Of a stretch of 64,000 nt of DNA, positions 37,485 through 46,195 are shown piece after piece; within the stretch, counting starts at the first letter, position 1; every line of letters starts with the position of its first letter. The stretch is from Phenylobacterium sp. (GTDB lineage: Bacteria > Pseudomonadota > Alphaproteobacteria > Caulobacterales > Caulobacteraceae): NCBI RefSeq assembly GCF_022402485.1, contig NZ_JAKRSA010000009.1:185753-249752 (forward strand). Reading direction: 5' to 3'. The notes under the pieces were generated by a model, which was not told the origin of the DNA, searched no databases, and saw only the letters and a list, made by a program, of their open reading frames with translations. The translations under genes were made by a program, and so were the position numbers.

Positions 37485-37835
37485 ATGTCTCAATCCTATC
37501 CGATCCAGGTACGACTACCCTCTGAGCTCTTCGTCGAGCTGAAGGAGGTCGCCTCCTCCACGAACCAGACCCTCCCTGCCGTGATCAGGGAGCGCTTGGC
37601 GCTGGCCTCGTTTTTCCATCAGACGGTACTGTCTCTTCGCACAGACCTGGCGCTATCGGGCGCCCTGCCGTCGGCCCGCGGACTAGCAGGACACCAACCC
37701 CTTCATCCCGCCGTGCTCGAAGGGATGCTCGCGGAAATCCTGATGACCCTGCGCATCCTGGCCAGTCCCCAGAAGATGAAAGAGGCCCAAGCCTCAGTTG
37801 AGTATGGCGGGCTGCCGCTCTGGAAGCCGCGGTGA
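37485..37835 (+). CDS. TrwA-like ribbon-helix-helix relaxosome accessory protein
   Basis: 116 residues. The N-terminus (YPIQVRLPSELFVELKEVAS, then STNQTLPAVIRERL) is a ribbon-helix-helix DNA-binding domain; the C-terminal half is helical and probably oligomerises. Size and place, 10 bases before a TrwC-type relaxase, match TrwA of plasmid R388, which binds oriT and stimulates the relaxase. A TrwB coupling ATPase, which lies between trwA and trwC in R388, is missing here. Confidence 0.72.
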   Translation: MSQSYPIQVRLPSELFVELKEVASSTNQTLPAVIRERLALASFFHQTVLSLRTDLALSGALPSARGLAGHQPLHPAVLEGMLAEILMTLRILASPQKMKEAQASVEYGGLPLWKPR

Positions 37836-37845
37836 TCGTCCCCCC

Positions 37846-40653
37846 GTGCTGAGCCACAAAGTCCTTACCCGAGCCGATGTCGGTGCTGTTGGCGCCTACT
37901 ATGCCGACGGCGCCGACGACTATTTCGCCAAGGAGGGCGAGAGCCAGGTCTGGCAAGGACGTGGCGCTGAGATGCTGGGGCTCTCGGGGCAGGTCCAGGC
38001 CGGTCGGTTCCAGGACCTCCTGGCTGGGCGGGTCACGCCCGGTCAGGCCCCGGCTCGCGGATCAACCCGGGCCGACAGCAAAAGCCGGATCGGGATCGAC
38101 TTCACCTTTTCCGCTCCAAAGAGTGTCTCCATTCTCGCTCTTGTCGGTGGCCATTCAGTCCTTGTGGAAGCCCACGACAGGGCCGTCACCAAGGTCATGG
38201 AGTTGGTCGAACAGCAGGCGCGGGCCAGGCAGAAGTCGGCTGGCGCCACCCATGAGGAGCGTACGGGAAACCTGATCATCGCCAAGTTTCGGCACGAAAC
38301 CACGCGAGAGCAGGATCCGGCGCTTCATACCCACGCCGTCATCATGAACCTGACGCGACGCGCCGACGGCCAGTGGCGGGCGTTGAGCAACGAAGCCATC
38401 ATCAAGATGACCGGCTACCTAGGCGTCCTTTACCGGGCCGAACTCTCGCGGGAGCTCCAGGAGAAGGGATATGAGCTGCGCTTTGGGCGGGAAGGCACGT
38501 TCGAAATCACGAGCGTCAGCCGCGCCCAGATCGAGGGGTTCAGCAGGCGCGGCGGGCAAGTGGAGGCGGAGCTCGCCAAGTCCGGTTTGACCCGCGCCAC
38601 GGCCACGACGGCCCAGCGTCAGATGGCGACGATGAAGACGCGGCAGAGGAAGTCGCCGGAGATGGATCGCGAGGCGCTCCACGCCACTTGGCGACAGCGG
38701 GCTAGTGAGCTCGGGATCGAGTTGGGCGAGCGCGCACGCACGGCGCATCAGAAAAGCTCAATCATGGCCCTCTTCAAACCGCCGGCCGCCATCGCCGCGT
38801 CTCGCCATGCCACCGCCGCAGTCCGCTATGCCATCGGCCACCTATCGGAACGCGAAGCCGCATTCACCGGCGCGAGGCTGATGGAAGTGGCGATGCAGCA
38901 CGGCGTCGAGGGTTCGACTCTGGAGGCCGTGTTGGCGGCTGTGCGTCGTGAGGTCGATCAGGGACGATTGGTTCAGGAGGAGCCTTGCTACGCGCCAGCC
39001 AAGGAGCGCAGCGCGACAGGACGCACGTTCTCGCAGCTCGTCGGTGATCTTCAAACGGCGGGAGAGCCGGCCAACCAGGCCCATGAGCGCATCTATCAGG
39101 CCATTGACGAAGGGCGTCTTGTGGAGCTTCCGCCGAGGTTCACCACCCCATCGGCCATGGAGAACGAGCGAGAGATCCTGCGGATCGAGCGCGAGGGACG
39201 TCGAGCCATCCGTCCGTTTCACAATCCTGAAAAGGCGGCGCACAGGCTGCCGCACAACGAACTGACCACTGAGCAGTGGAAGGCGGCAGTCTTGATGCTC
39301 TCGACCGCTAACCGCGTGGTTGGGGTCGAAGGCCTGGCTGGGACCGGCAAGAGCCACATGCTCCAGGCCGCCAAAAAGGAAATTGAAAAGGCCGGCCACG
39401 AGGTCAGGGTCCTCGCCCCGTATGGCGCCCAGGTGAAGGCGCTGCGTGAACTCGGCGTCAAGGCGAACACGGTCTCGTCCTTTCTCGCGGCGAAGTCGCG
39501 CGAGCTGTCGGCCGCGACCGTCCTCGTTGTCGATGAAGCTGGCGTGGTCCCCACCCGACAAATGGCGGCGATACTGAAGCTGGCCGAGACGGCGGACGCC
39601 CGCGTCGTCCTGATCGGAGACCGCCAGCAGACCAAAGCGATCGAGGCGGGCAGACCCTTCGATCAGCTCATCAAGGCCGGCATGGATTTGAGCCGGATGA
39701 CCGAAATCCAGCGCCAGCTCGATCCAAAGCTGAAGGAGGCTGTCGGCCTCGCGGCCAGCGGAAAGGCCGCCATGGCGCTGGAGCGGATCAAGGACGTCTA
39801 CGAGATTGGGAATCCGCACGCGAGGCGTGAAGCCATCGCAGATGCTTACGCGCGCCTCTCACCGGCGGAGCAGCAGCGGACACTGATCATCTCGGGCACC
39901 AATGAGGCCCGCCGCGAGATCAACGCCAACGTCCGGCGGGCCCTGCGCCTCGATGAGGGCGGCGTCCCCGTCGAGTTTCTGGTTCGCCGGGACACCACCC
40001 GAGAAGAGCGGAAGTTCGCCAAGAACTATGAGATCGGAGACCGTGTCCAGCCGGAGCGGGACTACCCGGCCCAGGGTCTGAAGAAGGGTGTCGCCTACCA
40101 GGTGACCGCTATCGGCAACGACGATCGCCTGACCGTCGCCGACGCCGGCGACCGCAAGATCACGGTCAGGCTCGAGGAGGCGCAGGAGCTCTCGGTCTAC
40201 AGCGCTACGAAGGCTCAGCTGACAAAGGGTGATCTGGTCCGGATCACGCGCAACGACGCCGCCCGCGATCTGGCCAATGGTGATTGTCTCCGTGTCGAGG
40301 CTATCACCAGCCAGTCCATCTATCTCAGTGACGGTAAGCACGACGCTCTACTGCCCAGGAAGGATCCGCTTCACCTCGACTATGGCTACGCCCGGACCGT
40401 CCATGGCAGCCAGGGCCTGACCGTCGACCGGGTCATCTACGAGGCTGAAGCCGGCAGCCCCACCACAGCGCAGGACACCTTCTACGTCGGACTTTCGCGA
40501 GCGCGTCTCGAAGTTCAGCTCTTTACCGACGACTCGAAGCGCCTACCCGGCGCACTCCAGCGCGAGCGCAACAAGACCGCCGCCCTCGACCTTCAGCGCG
40601 AGCGTGATCTTGAGCGCACGCAACGCGGCATCGGCGGGCGCGAGCTCGGCTGA
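37846..40653 (+). CDS. trwC: MobF-family conjugative relaxase/helicase (TrwC-like)
   Basis: 935 residues from GTG 37846. This start yields MLSHKVLTRADVGAVGAYYA, with tyrosines at 18, 19 and 26, the same catalytic positions as R388 TrwC; the longer frame from 37798 would spoil this. The HUH metal motif is in HETTREQDPALHTHAVIMN (about 150-168). A superfamily 1 helicase follows with Walker A GLAGTGKSH (near 496), VVDEAGVV and the late motif YARTVHGSQGLTVDRV. Regions such as DFTFSAPKSVSILALVGGHS agree closely with TrwC. It nicks and unwinds the DNA at the oriT found just downstream. Confidence 0.92.
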   Translation: MLSHKVLTRADVGAVGAYYADGADDYFAKEGESQVWQGRGAEMLGLSGQVQAGRFQDLLAGRVTPGQAPARGSTRADSKSRIGIDFTFSAPKSVSILALVGGHSVLVEAHDRAVTKVMELVEQQARARQKSAGATHEERTGNLIIAKFRHETTREQDPALHTHAVIMNLTRRADGQWRALSNEAIIKMTGYLGVLYRAELSRELQEKGYELRFGREGTFEITSVSRAQIEGFSRRGGQVEAELAKSGLTRATATTAQRQMATMKTRQRKSPEMDREALHATWRQRASELGIELGERARTAHQKSSIMALFKPPAAIAASRHATAAVRYAIGHLSEREAAFTGARLMEVAMQHGVEGSTLEAVLAAVRREVDQGRLVQEEPCYAPAKERSATGRTFSQLVGDLQTAGEPANQAHERIYQAIDEGRLVELPPRFTTPSAMENEREILRIEREGRRAIRPFHNPEKAAHRLPHNELTTEQWKAAVLMLSTANRVVGVEGLAGTGKSHMLQAAKKEIEKAGHEVRVLAPYGAQVKALRELGVKANTVSSFLAAKSRELSAATVLVVDEAGVVPTRQMAAILKLAETADARVVLIGDRQQTKAIEAGRPFDQLIKAGMDLSRMTEIQRQLDPKLKEAVGLAASGKAAMALERIKDVYEIGNPHARREAIADAYARLSPAEQQRTLIISGTNEARREINANVRRALRLDEGGVPVEFLVRRDTTREERKFAKNYEIGDRVQPERDYPAQGLKKGVAYQVTAIGNDDRLTVADAGDRKITVRLEEAQELSVYSATKAQLTKGDLVRITRNDAARDLANGDCLRVEAITSQSIYLSDGKHDALLPRKDPLHLDYGYARTVHGSQGLTVDRVIYEAEAGSPTTAQDTFYVGLSRARLEVQLFTDDSKRLPGALQRERNKTAALDLQRERDLERTQRGIGGRELG

Positions 40654-40873
40654 GCAGGGAGGCCCGCCCCTCTTGAACAGGCCGCCGGGAGAGATTTGGA
40701 GGCGCGTTGCGCCGTCTCCGACCCACTGTACAGGCCACTACGTGGCGTCCGACACTCCTGCGGATAAAGTAGTCATCTTTTCAGTAACTTGCGCAGTCCC
40801 GCGCCGACACCTCTGTAGTGATCCCCGACCCGCCCAACTCACACTTTCCCCCACATTTACAAACACTTGCGCG

Positions 40874-40916
40874 GCACCCGAAGGTGCGTCTGGTGTATAG
40901 GGAAATTAAGGACCGA
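40874..40916 (+). other. oriT: Predicted origin of transfer (oriT): hairpin plus nick site
   Basis: A hairpin GCACC-CGAA-GGTGC (40874-40887) leads into TGCGTCTGGTGT/ATAG (40885-40900). From memory, the R388 TrwC site has the same order: a GCACC-type hairpin running into TGCGTATTGTCT/ATAG, then ATTTAAGGA. Here AATTAAGGA follows at 40904. By analogy the nick would fall between 40896 and 40897. It lies 220 bases after the relaxase stop. The other intergenic DNA from 40654 to 41276 contains no gene. Confidence 0.78.
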
Positions 40917-41000
40917 AATGGGAAGCGATCGGGTCAGAACAGACACAAAGCCCAGAAGCATTAGGCGCGGTGAGAGCATCAAGAGCAGGAAACGAAAGAT

Positions 41001-41121
41001 GTGAGACGGACATGAGACCACTGTAAGACGGATGCGAGACGGATATGGGATCATGGAGGGACCAACGTGAGACCATCATGAGCCAAAGGTGAGACCAACC
41101 TTGGACTGAGCTGATACCCAA
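41001..41121 (+). repeat. 11-bp tandem iteron array (9 good units, 2 degenerate)
   Basis: Units begin at 41001, 41012, 41023, 41034, 41045, 41056, 41067, 41078 and 41089, exactly 11 bases apart, with consensus RTGAGACCRAY; weaker units follow at 41100 and 41111. The period keeps every unit on the same face of the helix. It lies between the nick site and a gene for an HTH-like protein, as the StbA-binding repeats do near the R388 oriT. Confidence 0.85.
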
Positions 41122-41276
41122 AGCCGATATCGGGAATGTTCAGGAATATCGCGCGACCTAAACCCGCCGTTATGCCTGAACCTGAGACACTTTTAGGGAC
41201 CGAGGCCAGGGTTGGGCCAGGCCCCGGCGGATCTTGCGAGGCGCGATAGTCCCGCAAGCCAGCGCGGATGTGAGCA

Positions 41277-41774
41277 ATGAGCAACGGAAGAAGTCTGCCT
41301 CAGAGTTGGCCCGGTCTAAGCGCAGCCGCGAGGCTACGGCTGGTCCTCCCGGAAATCGAGGCTTGGGCGAGAGAGTACGGGAGTCACGACGTAATCGTCG
41401 CCGACCTGGCCGACCGCGGCCTCGTCGTGAGCAAGGCGCTCCTGCGAAAGGAGCTGCTGAAATACCGTCGAAAGATGGCCGCCACGCCTGGGGCCGGGAG
41501 CTCAGCGAAACCCCTCGCGCCGCACGCCGTCACACAAGTCAGGACCGATGCGGTTCGTCGGCCAACAGAGGCGGCGGCTCAACAGAACACTGAGGCATTG
41601 GTGATCGACAGTCCCAGAGACGCTTGGCCAAGCAAGTTGCGCGATGTCCTCGATCCGAAAACGCGCTACCGCATTGCCGACGAGTTCATGCACGTGCATG
41701 AGAGACCGAGGCTTGGTCGAAAAAAGTGGGAGGAGGAGCAGCGCGCCAAAGCCCTGCCACCAGAGCCGGAGTAA
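41277..41774 (+). CDS. HTH-like protein downstream of iterons, possible StbA counterpart
   Basis: 165 residues. The N-terminal half (LPEIEAWAREYGSHDVIVAD, then LADRGLVVSKALLRKELLKY) reads as a helix-turn-helix followed by basic residues; the rest is a low-complexity linker and a short conserved-looking end (DPKTRYRIADEFMHVHERPR). No named family is certain. Its place directly after the 11-bp array and oriT parallels stbA in R388, whose product binds 11-bp repeats and controls plasmid segregation. That role is inferred from position and pattern alone. Confidence 0.55.
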   Translation: MSNGRSLPQSWPGLSAAARLRLVLPEIEAWAREYGSHDVIVADLADRGLVVSKALLRKELLKYRRKMAATPGAGSSAKPLAPHAVTQVRTDAVRRPTEAAAQQNTEALVIDSPRDAWPSKLRDVLDPKTRYRIADEFMHVHERPRLGRKKWEEEQRAKALPPEPE

Positions 41775-41812
41775 CCTTTGCGACATCGGCCGACGTCGGT
41801 CGACGGCCGACG

Positions 41813-42952
41813 CTACCGAACCTCGACCGTTGACGCCCGCTCCGGCCCCCCAACGTCCTCGTCTGGCTCGGAGACCCGCATGAAGAGTTCGATGAGCGGC
41901 GCGTTGATGAAATAGTTGTTCCGGCCCTGCTGGTGCTTCTGAAGGAAGCCCGCGGCGGCGAGCTGGTCCAACCGCTTGGCGGCCGTCTGCCGGGTGACCC
42001 CGAGATCATGCTGCAGGAATTCGATCCGCGTGTAGGGATGACGGAACAGGTTGTTCAACAGGTCCTGCGAATATCGAATATCGGGATCGGCGCGTAGCCG
42101 ACGCTTGTAGTCCGCCATGAGCAGCCGCATGCCTTCGATCAGCGCCAATGTCTGCTGCGCCGTCATTGAGACCGCTCGAAGCATATAGATCAACCAAGGC
42201 TCCCAGGCGCCATCATCGCGGACTCCTTGAAGCAGGCGATAGTAGTCCGCCTTGTGATTTGTGATGTAGCGGCTGAGGTACAGGATCGGGATATCGAGCA
42301 GGCCCGTTCGCGTGAGATAGAGGACGTTGATGATCCGGCCAATGCGGCCGTTCCCATCAGAGAAGGGGTGGATGCTCTCGAACTGATGATGAATGATCGC
42401 CATCTTCACCAGAGGATCGAGGTCCGAAGCGTCATCATCGTTGATGAATCGCTCCAGTGCGGTCATGTGCGCGGCGATTTGATCGCGATCCTGCGGCGGC
42501 ACATAGACCAGAGCCCCCGTTCGGTCATTCTTCAGCGCCGTACCGGGTGTTGAGCGGAACCCCTCCTCCGTCCGCTTGAGCACCCGGAACATCTCGACAA
42601 TGGCGTTGTTCGTCAGCAGCCCATGATTGCTTTTGAGGCTGTCAAACCCCTTCTTTAGCGCGTCCCGATAGTTGGCCACTTCCTTGGCGTTAGGAGAGGC
42701 GGGGCCGTCCAGAAATAAGCTCGCCTGGAAGATTTCATCCTGAGTCGTGACGATATTCTCGATTTCGGAACTCGCCTTCGCTTCTTGAAGCGACAGCGTA
42801 TCGATGAGGATCGCTTGATTTGGGATGGCCGCCGCTCGGCCCTTCAATTCAGCTAGGTGCCGGTGGGCGTGGCTGAGCTCGCGCAACACTTCGCGCGTTT
42901 CCAAATCTCCCGACGGCGGAAGCACGGGAATTTTGTACGTCGTTTTTAACAC
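41813..42952 (-). CDS. Fic-family AMPylator with N-terminal inhibitory motif and C-terminal wHTH
   Basis: 379 residues, GTG start. The N-terminal Fic_N region holds the inhibitory helix motif S-x3-E-N (ASSEIENIVTT, about 58-68). The Fic core has HPFSDGNGRIGR (near 194-205), matching HxFx(D/E)GNGRxxR. The C-terminal third is a winged helix (FLQHDLGVTRQTAAKRLDQL). Class II Fic proteins transfer AMP to proteins and are restrained by the inhibitory glutamate. The wHTH and the inverted repeats overlapping its own start suggest it represses itself. It converges with the StbA-like gene. Confidence 0.88.
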   Translation of the reverse strand: MLKTTYKIPVLPPSGDLETREVLRELSHAHRHLAELKGRAAAIPNQAILIDTLSLQEAKASSEIENIVTTQDEIFQASLFLDGPASPNAKEVANYRDALKKGFDSLKSNHGLLTNNAIVEMFRVLKRTEEGFRSTPGTALKNDRTGALVYVPPQDRDQIAAHMTALERFINDDDASDLDPLVKMAIIHHQFESIHPFSDGNGRIGRIINVLYLTRTGLLDIPILYLSRYITNHKADYYRLLQGVRDDGAWEPWLIYMLRAVSMTAQQTLALIEGMRLLMADYKRRLRADPDIRYSQDLLNNLFRHPYTRIEFLQHDLGVTRQTAAKRLDQLAAAGFLQKHQQGRNNYFINAPLIELFMRVSEPDEDVGGPERASTVEVR

Positions 42953-43013
42953 GTGGGAATTCTCATGTTCGAATTTCCCGAAAGTTTTAACACGACGATC
43001 CCCACGTGTTAAA
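42945..43013 (-). promoter_or_regulatory. Operator-like repeats over the Fic gene start
   Basis: TTTAACACGTGGG (42945-42957) and its exact reverse complement CCCACGTGTTAAA (43001-43013) face each other, and a third TTTTAACACG lies at 42985-42994. The left arm includes the GTG start codon (42950-42952). This is suited to autorepression by the Fic protein's own winged helix. Confidence 0.6.
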
Positions 43014-43208
43014 TTTCGCCATACCTACGTTCGCTACGAACGGTAGCCGGGTGGCTCGGCCCCAAGTCCGGACCTTGAGCATGGGCCGGAATTCGGTCGC
43101 TTAGCATCCCGGGTGCAGCCCAGACCTCCCGCCCCGCTGGCTCGGGGCAGCTATGGGGGCCGCGCAGAGCTGAGACCCGTATACGTCTAGGCCTCGATAC
43201 TCGATAGT

Positions 43209-43837
43209 TCATATGTCAGTCTGCTCTGAGAGCTCCAAGGCGTCGTCAACCTCAATGCCGAGATAGCGCACACCGTGCTCTCCAACTTGCCGTGCCCCAG
43301 GAGTAACTGGCACGCTCGGAGATTGCCGGTCCGTTTGTATATCAGCGCCACCTTGGTGCGCCGAAGGCTATGGGTGCCGTAAGCCTGTGGCTCGAGGTCT
43401 GCGAGTTGAACCCATCGATCAACAAGCCTGGCGTACTGGCGCGTGGTGAGGTGCTCCCCTGGCCGACTTCGGCTCGGGAAAAGCCAGTCGTCCGGACGAT
43501 GCCCACGAGCGGCGAGCCAGTTTTGCAGCGCCTGCCGTGTGGGCTCGGTGATCTCAAAGGGAACGGGTCGTCCAGTCTTTTGCTGAACGATTGTCGCGCG
43601 CGCCCTGACCGCACCACCCGGGGTCACGTCACTAACACGCAATTTTACGAGGTCGCACCCGCGGAGCTTCGCGTCGATCGCGCAGTTGAAGAGTGCAAGA
43701 TCGCGCACTTGGCCGCCATTCTTTAGAAGCTGGCGAATAGCCCAAATGTGCTTCGGCTTCAGGGGTGGTTTCGGCCCAATTATGCGGCCGGTATTCCAGG
43801 GTTTGGACTGGACGCGGAACAGGTCAGGTTGAGACAT
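43209..43837 (-). pseudogene. Tyrosine recombinase disrupted just before its catalytic tyrosine
   Basis: The gene encodes PLKPKHIWAIRQLLKNGGQV, a catalytic Arg region (DAKLRGCDLVKLRVSDV), HSLRRTKVALIYKRTGNLRA and CQLLLGHGKLESTV. A 2-base duplication (TG) near 43276 then shifts the frame. Read in the other frame the end is RYLGIEVDDALELSEQTDI and a stop at 43209, which supplies the nucleophile Tyr. As sequenced, the protein ends with a scrambled tail and no active Tyr, so it is inactive unless the base count is wrong. Confidence 0.75.
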
Positions 43838-44031
43838 GGCTCACCTCTCAAGGCAGACCCCGACGAGGACGAGTTTCTCATGGTCTGGTTAGCCCATTGT
43901 GCACCCCAACCACTTGGGCTGAATTGCGCCAGAAGCAGTCTATGGCTTGCTGCCGGAAAGGAGACATTCAGTGCCGTACCTCGACAGTTAAGCCCATCAT
44001 CCAGATTCGGCGCGGCTGGAGCGAGACGCTC

Positions 44032-44423
44032 TCAGGTGTGCCCGGCGTCTAGAAGCTTTGCGCTGACTGCCGGCAGACGTCTAAAGACGTATGCTGTTCG
44101 GACCTCGTGCCGTCTGAGCCATGCGGGGCTCGGCGTCCGCGGACGGGGATATTTTAAGCAACTGACGATTTGGCTCGCCTGGAGCAAGGAAAGAGGCGAG
44201 CCCCATTTCACAAACTGCTGCCTTGCGCTGCCGTAGCCATTCATGCCCGAGCCGTAGTACGCGGTCATAAGGTATGCTGACCAAAGGGCGATCTTTGGAC
44301 GCGCCCGTGAGAGCCGCCAAGCGAGGACGAGTTCGCGCACTTTAGCGACTAAGAGAGGTTGGCCCCGACGCGGAAAAATGGTGCGCGCGAGCTGCTGCTC
44401 AATTGTGCTGATACCGCGCACCC
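44032..44423 (-). pseudogene. Fragment of a glycosyltransferase family 51 (transglycosylase) gene truncated by IS3
   Basis: The coding sequence begins at the IS edge and reads VRGISTIEQQLARTIFPRRG, then YLMTAYYGSGMNGYGSARQQ and LSLLQASQIVSCLKYPRPRT. These are the second half motifs of GT51 peptidoglycan polymerases (STIxQQLxR, Y-x-G, ALLAxL-like). The 5' half with the catalytic Glu is missing, and no match is found beyond the IS. It is probably a dead remnant. Confidence 0.65.
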
Positions 44424-44451
44424 TGATCTTCCCCCGAATTAGTGGACGGGG

Positions 44452-45313
44452 TTAGGCCGCTCTGCGCTCGGCGTCGGCTGGGCTGATGTAGCCCAGAGCT
44501 GAGTGCAAGCGACGGGGATTGTAGAAGCCCTCGATGTACTGGAACAGGTCGCGACGGGCCTGGTCGCGGGTAGCGTAGATCCGATGATGGACCCGTTCGG
44601 TCTTGAGGGTGTGGAAGAAGCTCTCCATCGGGGCGTTGTCCCAGCAGTCGCCCTTACGGCTCATCGACGGCGTAATCCCTTGTCGGGCAAGGGCTGAGCG
44701 ATAGGCCTCGGCGGCGTATTGGATCCCGCGGTCTGAGTGATGGATCAGCCCGGGCGCTGGCCGCTGCCGCTCGATGGCCATGTTCAGAGCCTCGAGAGCG
44801 ATCTCGGTGTGCAGGGTCTGGCGCATGGACCAGACCAACGATCTTGCGTGTGTGCATGTCCAGGATCGCAGCCAGGTACAACCAGCCTTCGCCCGTCGGG
44901 ATATAGGTCAGGTCGGCGAGCCAGATCTGGTTAGGGGCCTGAGCCGTGAAGTTCCGGCCGAGCCTGTTGGGCGCGATCGGATAGCCGTGACGGCTGTCTG
45001 TGGTCCTGGCCCGACGTGGCAAGGCGGCCAGTCCGCGAAGGCCCGCCCGCCGCATCAACCGCTCAATGCGGCTGCGTCCGACGCGGCGGCCGTGACCCCG
45101 AAGGATGGCGTGCACCCGAGGCGAGCCGTAGGTCCCGCTGCTCTCGGCGTGGATAAGGCGGATGTCTTCCAGCAGCGCCCGGTTGGCCGTAGCCCGCCGG
45201 CTCTCGGGCCGTCCTCGCCACGCGTAGTAGCCACTGGGCGACAGCCCCAGGACCTCGCACATCACCCGAACCGGCCAGACCTTACGATGCTCATCGACGA
45301 ACCCGAACTTCAC
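44452..45313 (-). pseudogene. IS3 transposase OrfB, frameshifted in the catalytic core
   Basis: The first part holds PNQIWLADLTYIPTGEGWLY-LAAILDMHTRKIVG (first Asp). Near 44835 one extra base shifts the frame. The remainder (WSMRQTLHTEIALEALNMAI, LIHHSDRGIQYAAEAY with the second Asp, and DNAPMESFFHTLKTE with the Glu) continues in another frame to the stop at 44452. As sequenced the element cannot make an intact OrfB. Confidence 0.85.
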
Positions 45314-45624
45314 CGGGAGGCCGCTCCGAAGATGAGCGCGGCTTTTTTTAGGATATCGCGCTCCATCCGAAGCCGGTCGTTCTCGCGCTTCAGCCGGGCG
45401 TTCTCCGCAGCCAAATCAGACGGCGACGGGGCCACCGCCTGCGTACTGGGGCGCCGCAGCGTCCCCGTCGCCTGCGCCCCGAACTGCATCATCCATCGTC
45501 GAAGCACCGTCTCGTGCAGACCCAACTCCCGGGCCACCTCACCAACCGACAGGCCGCTCGAGGCCACACGATCAACAGCCTCCCGCTTGAAGGCCTCCGG
45601 AAACACCCGGCGCGTACCGCTCAT
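45310..45624 (-). CDS. IS3 transposase OrfA
   Basis: 104 residues: RRVFPEAFKREAVDRVASSG, then LSVGEVARELGLHETVLRRW (HTH) and a leucine-rich end NARLKRENDRLRMERDILKK. It is intact and overlaps OrfB by 4 bases. Confidence 0.9.
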   Translation of the reverse strand: MSGTRRVFPEAFKREAVDRVASSGLSVGEVARELGLHETVLRRWMMQFGAQATGTLRRPSTQAVAPSPSDLAAENARLKRENDRLRMERDILKKAALIFGAASR

Positions 45625-45694
45625 CTGACACTCCTCTCCAGCTCCGAAAAGCTAGCATGGGTGTCCACCAAAACGAGGGAGGATCAAGCGCCCG

Positions 45695-45955
45695 TTGATC
45701 CTACGCTTCATTCTTACAGCCTTCGCGCTCGCGCTTGTCTTCGCGCTGGTCCTCGTCGTTCGCAATCCGGGCGCGGACTGGTTGAACGTTTTCGCTGAAC
45801 GTTGGCTAGTCAGCGCTGGCCTGTGTCTCGCGTTAGGGGCGGTGCTCACCGGGCTGTCAGTTGCCTGCGATTGGTTCGCCAACCGCAAGAGGGTGATTGG
45901 TCGTGAGATTGGAAAAAGGCCCAGCCAGAGCTTCTGGGATTTCCCATGGCCCTAG
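45695..45955 (+). CDS. Small two-helix membrane protein
   Basis: 86 residues from TTG 45695, 9 bases beyond the IS edge, so the true start may have been altered by the insertion. Two hydrophobic segments (LRFILTAFALALVFALVLVV and WLVSAGLCLALGAVLTGLSV) are followed by a basic tail (FANRKRVIGREIGKRPSQSF). Coding use is normal. No family recognised. From 45956 to 46195 there is no gene. Confidence 0.45.
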   Translation: MILRFILTAFALALVFALVLVVRNPGADWLNVFAERWLVSAGLCLALGAVLTGLSVACDWFANRKRVIGREIGKRPSQSFWDFPWP

Positions 45956-46195
45956 TTCCCGGTTTCCACCCTTCTCGGCGGTTCAGCTCGTCCGCTTGTC
46001 GCCTGAGCGGCTAGCCAAGGGCTAAGCGACCGCTTGGCGCTAGCAGGGGTCATTGCCGCGGCGCAGGGAAGCGGGAACTCGTGGCCAATCGATGGAAACG
46101 CCGCGGACACCAAATCTCGCTTACGGCCGGCGCGACGTCACCCCGAACGACCCATTTTGTGGAGGCCGTTGCTTCAGGGCGCGCCGGCTGCCGCT

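Larger units (their letters stand above)
44424..45686 (-). mobile_element. IS3-family insertion sequence (second type), transposase frameshifted
   Basis: About 1.26 kb. The ends can be paired (TGATCTTCCCCCG..GTGGAC at the left, and TGATCCTCCCTCG..GTGGAC read inward from the right). OrfA and OrfB sequences differ clearly from the IS3 element at 17693, so this is another subgroup. No target repeat is visible. OrfB carries a frameshift. Confidence 0.8.

Noticed and set aside
41001..41121. Could the 11-bp array be a CRISPR array?
   Set aside because: Units are 11 bases with no unique spacers of CRISPR length, and no cas genes are near.
44424..45686. Target-site duplication of the second IS3
   Set aside because: Outer bases CCC and AGC do not match; the boundaries are set only from the inverted ends.
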